This document shows, in pieces, positions 37,123 through 48,059 of a stretch of 64,000 bases of DNA; position 1 is the stretch's first letter; each line of letters begins with the position of its first letter. Origin of the DNA: Tipula vernalis (lineage: Eukaryota; Arthropoda; Insecta; Diptera; Tipulidae). A program made the position numbers and the translations under genes. The DNA lies in contig OY282558.1 in the NCBI GenBank assembly GCA_958295665.1, forward strand, positions 45,756,389-45,820,388, given 5' to 3'. The notes beneath the pieces were generated by a model. The model was not told the DNA's origin and ran no database searches. It was given only the letters and a program-made list of their open reading frames with translations.

Positions 37123-39893
37123 ATGTGGAACATTTTTCCAAAATACTGTAACGCGCAATTATGCAGGGCAATAAATCGTATGCCTGCCTTGCCGAGCAGA
37201 ACCTTTTATGTTAGGAAATTCTCAAAATACAGCCATAAAACGTTTCCACCATCTAGAACGAAAATTAGATCGGGACCAGGCTCTTCGAAAGGCTTACAAC
37301 GAATTTATGGCGGAGAATGAGGAACTCGGGCACATGCAACCGATCGAACTAAGTGGTATTCAGCAACCACATTATTTTTTGCCACACCATTGTGTACATA
37401 AGATGGACAGTTCATCTACGAGATTAAGAGTGGTTTTCGATGACTCTTCTAAAACCACTTCGAAATTGTCTCTCAACGACATCCTAATAGTTGGGTCCAC
37501 CATACAGCCTGACTGGTTTTCTATTATTATAAAATTTCGCACCCACAAATATATATTCACTTGGCGCGATTGTCCAGAGAAAGAACTAAAGGCGTATACA
37601 TTGAAAACAGTCGTATATGGTACATCTTCGGCACCATATCTAGCAACCCGATGTCTCACACAATTGGCCGATGACGAAGGAGCTCCATATCATCTAGCTA
37701 CTAGTGCCATTAAAGAACATTTCTATGTGGACGATGTCATGACCGGCTGTAACACTATTGATGACTGCGTTAAATTGCGGAATGAACTAATTTCACTCTT
37801 GAAAGGAGGAGGATTCGAGCTACGTAAATTTTGCTGTTCTGGAATCCATCCAAAAGGACCACCGCGAAGTACATCTCAACATTATGGATAGTGACGTGAT
37901 AAAAACTCTCGGTTTGATTTGGCAGCCATCACAAGATTACTTTCATTTCCACATAATTCCAGTCGAGCACGAGGTTCTCACCAGGCGAATTATACTATCA
38001 GATCTAGCCAAGATATTTGATCCTTTAGGGCTGATAGGACCAGTAGTTATTTTAGGCAAAATCTTCATACAGCAGCTGTGGAAACTAAAATCTCATTGGG
38101 ACGAAGTTCTTCCAATAGAATACCAATCTCGATGGTTGAAACTTCGGCAACAGCTCTGTGATTTAAACAGCTTACAAATATCACGAAGCATTTTTCCATT
38201 TGAATCAATGAAAAAGGTACAACTTCATGCGTTCAGCGACAGTAGTGAAGCTGCATATGGGACATCAATTTACCTCCGATCAGTAGACGTCAACGGTCAA
38301 ATAAACGATAATTTCAGAAAATGTGTTCTACTGGACAGACTCAACAATAGTATTGTCATGGATATCAGCTCCGTCTTACACATGGAACACATTCGTGGCG
38401 AATCGGATTTCCAGAATACAGGATCTCATCAACAGGAATCAATGGAATCATGTGCCAACATCTGAAAATCCGGGTGATATGATCAGCAGAGGCATGCTTC
38501 CCAGTCAGTTATGCAAGGCGACTGAATGGTTTCACGGCCCTACATTTTTACACAAGCCAGAACTAGAGTGGCCGTTTAAATCAAATCAACTTACCATTCA
38601 CACCGATGTTCCAGAACATTGTAATACAAAGATAATTCTTCTGTTATCTGAAATAAGTCCGTCTTTTGTTGATGAAATAAACCACAGACAATCATTTACG
38701 AACTTGCAACGAATATTTGCATATTGTCTTCGGTTCATCTCGAATTGTGCTAAATCCAAGTATGCCAAAAATAAGGGAACACTAACTGCGGATGAATTAG
38801 ATAGCTCCCTGCTAGCGCTCGTGAAGAATATTCAATCCATCTATTTTAGTGACGAGATTATGGAATGGCAGAAAAACGAAGAAGTTCTTAGTCCATTCCT
38901 GGACGTCCACGATCTACTACGCGTAGGAAGTCGAGTCCACAATTCCCTTCTTCCTTTTGATTCAAAACACCAATTCCTCCTACCCAAGTCTAATCCATTT
39001 ACTAATATGCTAATGTTTTATTTACATGTAAAAAACTTACACGTTGCACCACAAGCACTGCTAGCCATTAGTAGACAGCGATTCTGGCCACTTGATGGGA
39101 AAATTGTAGCTCGTCGTACAGTCAACAATTGCATTCGGTGTTTTAAGACCAAGCCAAGAAGTATCGAGCATCTCATGGGAGACCTTCCTGAAGAACGAGT
39201 CACACCAGCCCGCCCATTCCTTACCACCGGAGTCGATTTCTGTGGCCCGGTACACATACATTATCGAATACGAGGGAAGACGCTAACAAAGGCATATATT
39301 GCCATATTTATATGTTTTACGACACGGGCCGTTCATCTAGAGACCGTGACAGATCTTACCTCACAAGCTTTCATCGACGCACTAAAGCGGTTTGTTGGAC
39401 GACGCGACTTATGTAAAACTATATTCTGCGACAACGCCACGAACTTTGTCGGTGCAAGATCTGACCTCCGAGAATTATACGACATTTTCAGTCTCAATCA
39501 CATCATGATAATCTCCAACAGTGGTGTCAAGAAGATCGAGTAAGATGGAAACCAATACCACCCAAAAGTCCACATTTCGGCGGCTTATGGGAGGCTGCGT
39601 CATTTAATTCGAGTAACTGGAAACTCCTCGCTCACCTTCGAAGGGCTCAATACGCTTGTTATTCAAATCGAAGCTGTATTGAACTCGCGCCCACTTACTC
39701 CAATATCGTCGGACCCAAATGATCTAGAGGTGTTAACACCGGGTCATTTCCTTGTGGGTGGACCATTATCTACCATAATCGAGCCAGATGTGAAGGATGT
39801 CAAAGTCGCATTATCAGCTAGATACGCTCTTCTTCGAAAGCTACATCAGCAATTCTGGCATAGATGGAGTTCTGAGTACCTAAATCTGTTGTA
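37123..39893 (+). pseudogene. BEL/Pao pol: reverse transcriptase, RNase H, integrase (copy at 35 kb)
   Basis: Reverse transcriptase has HYFLPHHCVHKMDSSSTRLR, VVFDDSSKTTSKLSLNDIL, YGTSSAPYLATRC and the catalytic FYVDD (about 37725). Between KYIFT and WRDCP (about 37560) roughly 25 residues that normally carry the first catalytic Asp are missing, in frame. RNase H shows HAFSDSSEAAYG (about 38230). It then skips about 40-50 residues to FYWTDSTIVLSWI (about 38325) in another frame, and reaches NPGDMISRG. Integrase has RFWPLDGK, NCIRCFKTKPR, TTGVDFCGPV, FCDNATNFVGA (about 39430) and, after a frameshift at 39543, PHFGGLWEA. The end contains NSRPLTPISSDPNDLEVLTP. Multiple breaks make it dead. Confidence 0.85.
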
Positions 39894-40480
39894 ACAATAA
39901 CAAAGAAAAATGAGTTTTGGAATGAAATGGTAGTGAGACTTCAAAGTAGTATGCTTTGGTATTTTCAGTGGAAAAGTGTTTTAGAGTGGTTAAAATTATC
40001 TGTATAAGGAACGCCGAACTGATTGGAATATATGAAGGTATCCAAATGGCTGTGAATGAGGGGAGTAGGAAGGTAGTAATATTTTCAGATTCCCAGAGTG
40101 GTTTATGTTTGTTAAAATGTTTCGGTGGAAGACAAGCCAATATGTATGTTGATTAGATTCTGTTCGTATCTGGCAACGTGATGTGACCACACAATGAGTG
40201 CCACAGATAGGATATATTAGCTAAAAAGGGTATATTGAATGACAGGATTCAGGAGTATGAAAGGAAGGATGCAAATGGAAGAGCGAATATAATGGCAAAA
40301 GTTTAACAAAGGGAACGAAGTACAGAGAGATATGTGGTACTCCCTCAGTCAATACGGATCAAAGTTCAACATCCCTCAGAATGCAAGAAATTTAATAACA
40401 GTAATGAATGAGAAAGGGTTGGTTTATAGCGAAATATATGAATATATTAGAATTACAAGGAACTACTAGGAAAATATGTA
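39894..40480 (+). pseudogene. LINE copy B, 3' part (RNase H end)
   Basis: Starting at AACAAAGAAAAATGAGTTTT, this matches copy A from about 32798 onward. RNase H pieces are present (RNAELIGIYEGIQMAVNEGS, VVIFSDSQSGLCLLKC), then diverged tail sequence matching copy A to about 33740 (AAGTTCAACATCC). About 150 bp of copy A (32650-32798) has no counterpart in copy B, so it was lost when, or before, the BEL segment arrived. The end of the element is unclear. Confidence 0.75.
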
Positions 40481-40499
40481 TGGGGAGTATCCGGTTCGA

Positions 40500-40805
40500 T
40501 GTTTTCGATGTTGTCCGGAACTTCAAAAGATCATAAAGCTCTTTAACCTAAGTTATTATATAAAATAGACTCAAATTTGACCAAACGAGGACTAGGAATT
40601 AACCTCAATATCGAAAATCACAAGTGTTTGAAGCTGAATTACGTTAATGGTCTTTTTAAAATTATCTAAATGTTGTCTACTTTCGGCTGATTCTAAACTT
40701 CAAAAGCTCATAAAGTCCTTTAACCTCTTTGACGACCAACTTTGACAAAACGTGGAGTTAGAATTAACCTCAACATCGAAAATCAGTGGTAAATAAAATT
40801 TGTTA
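40500..40805. repeat. Repeat R, tandem pair after LINE copy B
   Basis: Two diverged units follow each other, each with AACTTCAAAAG.TCATAAAG..CTTTAACCT (about 40520 and 40695) and then GACCAAACGAGGA or GACAAAACGTGGA with .TTAGAATTAACCTCAA.ATCGAAAATCA (about 40580 and 40745). The period is about 174 bp. The second unit resembles 30480-30660. Confidence 0.6.
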
Positions 40806-40810
40806 GTGAT

Positions 40811-41140
40811 TTGAACAAAATGGTGCCATATGAGTTGCGTGTCCAATCTGTATCTCCTCTCATAACGTTGAATTATATTTTTAGACCAAATATAGGTGGT
40901 GGCGTTCGTTTAGCGGATAAGGGACTTTTATTTTACGGCGATACAGTCGAATTAAATGACTTTTCTTGTGCTACAGTTCATCGATTCATGTTATTACCAT
41001 TTCTTTTAACATTGAAATCTTGCAAAATCTTGAACGAATCGAATTTTTACAAAACAAAATGTACAAAGTTCGACTCCGATGCACCTGGCGAACACAGTCT
41101 AATTCAAATTGGTATTTATCGTAGAAGAGTTTTGCATTAA
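40811..41140 (+). CDS. Unrecognised 109-residue open frame (doubtful gene)
   Basis: An open frame with balanced composition, unlike the low-complexity frames nearby. It has PYELRVQSVSPLITLNYIF, then GGGVRLADKGLLFYGDTVEL and HSLIQIGIYRRRVLH. I recognise no domain. It begins just after repeat R and may be part of that repeat or of an unknown element. Neither splice sites nor a promoter could be supported. It may be chance. Confidence 0.2.
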   Translation: MNKMVPYELRVQSVSPLITLNYIFRPNIGGGVRLADKGLLFYGDTVELNDFSCATVHRFMLLPFLLTLKSCKILNESNFYKTKCTKFDSDAPGEHSLIQIGIYRRRVLH

Positions 41141-41992
41141 AAAAATTATTATCGGAGATTTTTGTGATCACAAAATGTGTGTAATAAAACAATAATTCGT
41201 CACTGCCATGTAATAAATGTTAACGACCATAAAATGATTTATGTCAAATTTGTACATAAAATAAAACGCAAAATAACTAATTTCATATTTGCTTTCCGTT
41301 GGTGAAAATTCAGTATATGGGACCGGAAGTCATTGGGAGTAGCAAGCCGTCCTGAGGTGTCAGTAAAAAATGTAGACTTCACCATAAAATCTCTGTAAAT
41401 CTCGCTTAACATTGGCCCAACCACACACTTCTTTCAAAAATTACATTTTGGTGCCAAAATGGAGAACCCAATATTTTTTATTTCGCTTTGAGCCTCCACT
41501 ATTCGTAAAACAAGCATTTCCATTAAATTCTCCATTTTCTTTTATTTTGTATTTTGTTTACTTCATTAAAGAAATAACCCACTACTTACACAAAAAACAT
41601 TTAGCTGTCAAATTTCAAAGAAACAAATACATAACGTGATAAATTATCCAAGTGATGAACCCAAATTATGTAGATCTAAATTTCATCCGGCGGATTTGAA
41701 CTCTAACAAATGAGATTATTGTACATTTTTGACAGGTTAGGTTTACATTTTTTTGCGAGATAAAAAATCCCTTGGTTGGGAAAATGGTTGGTGTAAATAT
41801 TTGTTAAAACAACGAATTATCCGAAAATTATTATAGCGACTAAGAACAATTATAAAAATTGTACCAACTCTAATGTCTTCCTTTTCAAAATGGCCGCGAA
41901 TTGTTTTGGTTTTTTAAGTTTCTGAAAAACGTATATTTTTCATCATTTAACCTTTTTGAACAAACCAAAAAATTAGCTCGATCCCTTTTTTG
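41141..41992. other. AT-rich non-coding stretch
   Basis: No gene is recognised. Confidence 0.4.
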
Positions 41993-43331
41993 CAGGGCGG
42001 CGGAATCCGAGCAAAAATGTTCGGCTCCTGCTCCGGCTCCGACTCCAGAAATTTATAAAGTTATTAACGACTCCGGCTCCGACTCCGGCTCCAACTCTGA
42101 CTCCAGCTCCTCTCCTCGCGTAAAGCAAATAGGGTTTTCATTTCCGTTAAATGCTGTTATTTATGTGCTGAAAAACTGTGGATATTTGGCAAGCAGGCAG
42201 TAGCTGAGCGATAGCGTCTCGGTGTTCGTTTACAAAGGCCGTCAGATTCAGTAAGGCCCTGTTAATTCTTCTTGATGTTTTCATTTTCAATTTTTTATTT
42301 GGTTTAACATCAGTAATTTTCCTTGAAATGTGATGACAAAATAGTTAATTTGATTTGGGCACTTAATAACCCAAATTTCTCGACTTTCTACGCGTATCTC
42401 GGCTTAAATTTAAATTTCGCGAGTTAAGCCCGGTACGTTGCTGAAGTGAAATGAAATTTATCATATAAAAATGACACAAGCGAAAATGAAAATGAAAATT
42501 TCACCGCTGAACTTAATTTTGTGGGGTGCAGTTTAGCTAGCGAAATGGGAGTTTTCATATCAGAATATAGATGCCTCTGTTTTATCTCTAAACGTTTTTC
42601 ACTTCATTTTTATCTTACTGGGGCCCTATTCTCGAATTCCACATCCATTTTTTACATGCGGACATCAGTCAAAATTCATAAAAACGTTCGGAAATTTAAA
42701 TTGCTGTATTCTTGAATTCGCTGTGGAATTTTTTCGGTACTAAGGGAATATTTCCGAATGGGTATAAGGAGGTGAAAAAAATTCCCCATATACGAAAACG
42801 TCAATAATTACCTAGATTTTAACAGATGTCCACATGTGGAAATTGGTTGGGGAATTCGAGAATAGGCCCCCTGGGTGATAAATTTGAAGGTAAACTTTGA
42901 CAATTCCATTTGAGTTTTTGCGTTTAGGGGATCGAAGTGAATTTTATTGTATAAAATACGTTGTCAGAGACTACATGAAGTTGTACGTACTAAAATATTT
43001 ACGAAACTCTAACGAACTAAATTTTTATGTCAGATTTATCTTCCTATATTTTTGGAGACCAGTGAAAATTGCATTTCACTTGAACAACGCACTAAGCTTT
43101 AAAAAAGACGAAGATTTTTCCCTAATTTCGACTAGTCCGATTTTGAATTCCAATTTGAACTGCGCTAATGCATATATAAATAATTGGGCTACGTAAGCAA
43201 AAAAAAATCCGGAGCCGGAGTCTGTGTATTCCATAAGGCTCCGGCTCCGACTCCGGCTCCTTTAAAAATACGAAAATAAACATAAACTCCGCGACTCCGA
43301 CTCCGGCTCCGGCCCCGACTCCACAGCCCTG
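41993..43331. mobile_element. hAT-like non-autonomous element with CTCCGG-rich ends
   Basis: The left end CAGGGCGGCGGAATCCGAGC and, in reverse complement, the right end CAGGGCTGTGGAGTCGGGGC are imperfect terminal repeats starting CAGGG, usual for hAT elements. The flanks are CTTTTTTG (41985-41992) and CTTTTTTTG (43332-43340), an 8-bp duplication with one T slipped. Inside both ends are GC-rich hexamer repeats (GGCTCC/GACTCC at 42020-42112 and 43208-43322), in sharp contrast with the AT-rich surroundings. No transposase is present. A second element is nested inside. Confidence 0.75.
42621..42870. mobile_element. Nested MITE, Harbinger-like, CTG flanks
   Basis: The ends GGGCCCTATTCTCGAATTCC and, in reverse complement, GGGGCCTATTCTCGAATTCC match at 19 of 20 positions. 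Similarity continues inward for about 60 bp (ACATG.GGACATC.GT.AAAAT). The trinucleotide CTG flanks both sides (42618-42620, 42871-42873). It is 250 bp and non-coding. Three-base duplications suggest PIF/Harbinger, but CTG is not the usual TWA target. Confidence 0.75.
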
Positions 43332-43428
43332 CTTTTTTTGTTTTCTTGCAAAAAACGTTTACGTTTAAAATTCAATTTTACACATGTACGAGAAAAGACT
43401 TGAACGTTTTTTGCAAGAAAACAAAAAG
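43332..43428. repeat. Near-perfect hairpin abutting the hAT right end
   Basis: The left arm TTTTTGTTTTCTTGCAAAAA ACGTT (within 43335-43359) is matched by the right arm AACGTTTTTTGCAAGAAAAC and AAAAAG (43403-43428). The stem is about 26 bp with a 43-nt loop and no internal mismatch. The left foot of the stem is the target duplication of the hAT element. Confidence 0.8.
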
Positions 43429-44125
43429 TAACTCAAAGTTAGTTTTTTCTTTAGATTAACACGGGTGAGGTTAGAAACCTCAAGAAAAGATAAATAGTAC
43501 GTAACTATTCCTAAGCGATTATAGGCGAGACTTTAGCTAAAGGCAAAAACGAACTAAAGCAAACAGTGGAAACTTAAACAAAGTATGTTTTATGGGGTGC
43601 TAGCTTAACAGCTGACCTATGCGTTATTTCATTCTAACCCAATCTAATAATCTAATGTCCCATTGGATTAAATGACGAAATAGATATCAAAAAATTTGAA
43701 AATGAACAGTTTCTAAGAAAATTTAAATAACCATTTCGGCGGCCATTTTGAAAAGAAGAATTTACAAACAGTACATTTTTATAAGCACATTTTTAAGGCA
43801 TTAAAATACAGAATACTGATTGGTTGATAGCTGTCACTTTTAGGTAATTTTTGCTTGAAAGGCATAAAAGTTGGCCATTTTCAATTTTCTGTTTTTACCT
43901 TAAGACATTTATAATGGCGTACATGCTTGATGCGACTCTTTTTTATCGCGTTAAAACCAAAATTTCTACATGTCTCACTGCCTTAATTCGTTTTTTTTAA
44001 TTAGCTAAATACGGTCTATACGAACATGGTGTTCCCCGATTTTTGAATAAAGTTTTATAATTTCTATTTGAATTTTACCAAATCGATTTGTCCAAAACTA
44101 TAATGTACTGTTGTGCAATAGCCTA
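43429..44125. other. AT-rich non-coding stretch
   Basis: No gene is recognised. Confidence 0.4.
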
Positions 44126-44470
44126 AAGACTGATTTACATTCAACGACAATCGACGTCTGCAAAAAAATTGAAACACAACATAGGAAAAAGTACAAAGAC
44201 AAAAAGAGAAAAAATAATCATCTGCTTAAAAAAATCAATTGAAACCCGAGAAACAAACCCAAAAAACCTCGTCTGTTTTTTTGCAGATATCGAGTTTCAT
44301 CTTTTTTCTGTAAAATCGTCGATGCGTGAATAAATAACTATAATAAGAAAACCAATCATTTGCATTGGTTTATGACATTTTTTGTTTAAATTTACTTTTT
44401 ATGTGTAAAGAAAACGAAGTTTTGATTTGACATCTGCATCTGCGAAATTTTTTGAATGTAAATCAGTCTT
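44126..44470. mobile_element. TA-flanked MITE, 345 bp
   Basis: The left end AAGACTGATTTACATTCAA is exactly repeated in reverse complement at the right end (44452-44470). TA lies immediately outside both (44124-44125, 44471-44472). A weaker inner match (GTCTGCAAAAAAATT with AATTTCGCAGATGC) extends the arms. It has no coding capacity. TA duplication points to the Tc1/mariner superfamily. Confidence 0.75.
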
Positions 44471-44472
44471 TA

Positions 44473-47400
44473 ATCTTAGTCACCGATTTTCGAAATTAAT
44501 GTAATTGTTCGGTATTATTGTTATTCGATATTTTCGAAACTTTCCGAAGCTGTTTGAGATTTCTATACAGACTAGTAGACATTTTCATGTTACCCAGACT
44601 TTTAAAAATTATCCATTAATATTCAGATTTTTGGTTGAGAATTGTTCGAGATCATTCGAGTTTTTTAGAGATTATTCGAGTTTTTCGAAGTTTAAAATAC
44701 ATATTCCAAAAATGACGTTATAAGATGAAGTGAAAATTCGTTTAATAGAAATTTTCAAAGACGTATCAAATTTCTTTATTTCCCTCTTGGTCATTATTAG
44801 TATATCGTATAAAAATCATTTGGCTTTGATGCCTCAACATATAGAACCTAATATTTTTTCTAATTCTATGATGACTTGTGTGACGGTGTGTACACCGCGT
44901 ATATAAAACACTCCAGCTGGCACACAATTTTCACAATTCTATCTGTTTCACCCGTAGGGTTAAATTTAGATGAAGAAAAGAGATCTATCTTGCTAAATTC
45001 ATCTTTGTCAAAAACCATAAACATGGAAGTCAAGAAGACGAGGAAAAAATACAAAAAAAAAAAAAATTCCATAGCGTTCATTCACTCTTTTCGAGTTTTT
45101 CCAGTTGAAATTTTCTAGAAAATTTTATAAATTTTCTCTCTAATATTGCATTATGTGTATGCATACGGAGTATTTTCCTTCTGTCTATTTTCAGGTTATT
45201 TTTGCTCAGTTTTTTTTGGGAGGGGGCGGGGGGATTTGCTTGAACTAATGTTATACTATGCTAGCTGTATTTTAGTGTGGTGGATTTCCCTTTTTTTTAT
45301 TAACATTTTCATTACATTCATTAAAAAAAAAAAAATTTAGACAACGGAAAATAGGAAGCAAAATAGCAACGGCATACGAGCAACAGCAGCATAATTACAC
45401 ACACATACATACTTTGGTGTTGTATCGATTTTTTCGGTTTGGTTAACTATACTGTTCCGTATTTTTGGTGTACTTGTTGTTGAGGCAAACTGGGTGAGTC
45501 GCTTCCAAAAAATCGTACGACAATAAAACTTAACGCTTTTTAGTTATTACGTTTTTTTTTTGCTTAGCATTCGTAGGCTTCCATTCAACTGGTAGCTGGA
45601 ATCAATACCGAACAAAACTTTTGATAGGCATGAGAAATAAAAGAAAAAAGGTATCAATGTACAAATGTGATACGAAATGATGTGAGTTAGTGGTAAATGG
45701 GTAGACGTTTTTGCTGCATTAAATTTTCTTCACAAATCGAAATGCTTATTGAAGTAGATACGAAATTGTCTTTAAAAAACTTATTTTCTGTTCAATTTAA
45801 AATTAATTTTCTTTAACTTTGTTATTACCAAAAAATTCGTTTCTATATGAATGTACGAGTATGTATTTCTTAAATTTGTATGATGAATTCAATTTTCTGG
45901 ATGAATGGCAATTTAAATCAGGCAGCAATAGCAGCAACAATTTAGCTGTTTTTTTTTTTTGTATGTTTTTATAAAGTTGAGATGTAATTATAATATTTTT
46001 TTGTTTTTACATACTTTTAGCATTAAATCAACATAAAACATACAAGAATATAAAAATAAAAATCTTGATAACTTAATTTTAATTTTTTATTGTTGGTGTG
46101 ATTTGGATTTTAGTTTTGCCTGTGTACGTACGTAAATGTTTGGTGCAAAAAAGGAAAATGCTGATGGTTTGGATTTTTTTTTGTTTGTTTCGAATATGAA
46201 TTTTCCATACATTTTCTTTTCTATCGTAAAATCGGCTTAGTGTCGGCTTTATTATTTCTTAAGTATTTAATGGTTTATTACGTTCATGACATTGTCATGC
46301 CGAAACTAATAAGTCATTTAAGTGAATACATTTATGATGGTTGTATATTTTCTAAATAATATGTAGGGCATATTTTGTTGTTCAATAAATAAACATTAAA
46401 GGCTAGAACTACCACGTTATTTAGTTTTACTTTTAGCAATCGCTGCCTCGCTGAAACGACTAAGTGATTCAAGTGCTAACGCCTGGCATCTCAGTTATAA
46501 GCTGGTAATTCATATTCCGGACAACGACTACGACCCCATTCGAATATTTTTGATGAAAGGACGACCAAATAACAGCTGGCCACTCAATGTGGGATCTAGT
46601 CTAGCATAAAGTTTGCCTTTGCAATGACACTGTCAATATGAAGATTAAAAACAAGGCATCTAAAATTAAACAGAACAGAAAGATTCTACTTTTACCTGTC
46701 ACTAGTTTTCAAAATCGCACCTAAACTTTTTTGGATTAGAAATTTCGTAAAATCAAGAGCTCATTCTTCGAAGGTCATGCGAATATGTTTGGCATATATA
46801 ACGAACATTTTCGGAATCATCATGAACTAAGCATTAATCGCCACGGAACATCATTCAACACAAAATCAGTTCGCCAATAAATTTCAAATAACCTGGGAAT
46901 CTTAAAACATCTTTAAAGTTATGGAAAATTTCGGTCCTTGTTAGAAAATTTTTAACATATTGCAACTCAAAGTCAACCAAAGCAAAGCAGTAAGCAAAAT
47001 TTTGAAAATCTCGTATAATTTTGACCCTCAAATTACTAACGTTAATAAACTTCAAAGGTCCATTTACTTTGACATTTCTTCTTTTTGACAAAACCACACC
47101 GAAACATTTTTTGAGGTAAGAATCAAACAAAACCATCTTTTGTTAAAACTTTTCTTCTATAATTTCTAATAGAAATAAATTATTCCCATAAAAAATTTGC
47201 CGGGAATTCTAATGTCGCATAAGAATTAGGCCTAGAATAGTTACTAAAGTTCGTGCAGACATTGATGCCAACAAAGTAAGTAGCCTCGACGCTAATAACC
47301 CAAGTGTGCTTAAAAACTGTTAAAAACCGTCTAATTGTCGCTCGAGAGCCGTTATTTTTGTTCTTTCCAAGGTGCTACAAACAACAAAAAAATTTCTTGT

Positions 47401-48059
47401 GATGACATGCCTCGAAGAACACGAACGGTTTAGACCACCACATAAAAGAAAATATTTTAATTAGCGCTTTTAAGGTTATTTCAAGGTTAGTTTTGTAATG
47501 TTAAAGGTATAATGGGTGGGTCGATGAAAGTGGTTTGGATCGATGACCTCCGGTAATTTCGCTTGGTTTATTTTTTGCAGCATAATGGATTTTTCTAGTT
47601 CTGCCATCTCTGAGGAGTTGTACAGTTGAAGAGTGTACAGTTTGCGAGATTCTCCCTTACGTACTTCAGCAGATTAAATTCACATTGTGACTGTTGAGAT
47701 TGTGTGTTATAAATGAGTAAAATGTACGCGTGGTAGCAGTTCCATTGTTGGTACTAAAATGTGCAGTTGCCCATTCTCATGTGAGGGTATGGGAATTATG
47801 TTAAATAATTGGTGTACATGCGTGTATGCGCCAATGGTATCTTTACAAGAAATAGAATATTGTTTGCTGTAACTCTTGTGTGAACTATCTTGTAAATGTT
47901 TCCAAGGTCGTTTTTATTGTCTCCCTCAGGAATTTGCGTCGTTGCTGGAACGTACTCGTGAATTCATACGATTTAATCTTTTAATCGTTCTGGGGTCAGC
48001 AAGGCTGGATGGAAATGGTCACGATGAGAGGTAAGGATGACATTGGGGCGAGCTATTGA
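44473..48059. other. AT-rich non-coding stretch
   Basis: No gene is supported. Poly(T) and poly(A) tracts and TATATG runs are common. From about 47540 onward GC content rises slightly. Near 47880-48059 the minus strand may hold the very end of the BEL/Pao element and its 3' flank, but no LTR was identified. Confidence 0.4.

Larger units (their letters stand above)
35149..39893 (+). mobile_element. BEL/Pao retrotransposon coding segment without LTRs
   Basis: Gag, protease, reverse transcriptase, RNase H and integrase follow in BEL/Pao order over about 4.75 kb. The segment begins directly in gag-like coding sequence (VDDFIQNELPTAV) and ends in the region after integrase (WHRWSSEYLNLL). LINE copy B sequence abuts both edges, with no LTR, primer-binding site or polypurine tract in between. 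Confidence 0.85.

Noticed and set aside
41185..41425. Small minus-strand frame near 41.3 kb as a gene
   Set aside because: Short, no motif, no supporting context.
42186..42240. Pol III box A-like TAGCTGAGCGATAGCG
   Set aside because: No box B at proper distance, and no tail.
46441..46560. tRNA or tRNA-derived SINE (box-like CTGGCATCTCAGT and GGTAATTCATATTCC)
   Set aside because: Box A and box B are only loosely matched and no cloverleaf could be drawn.
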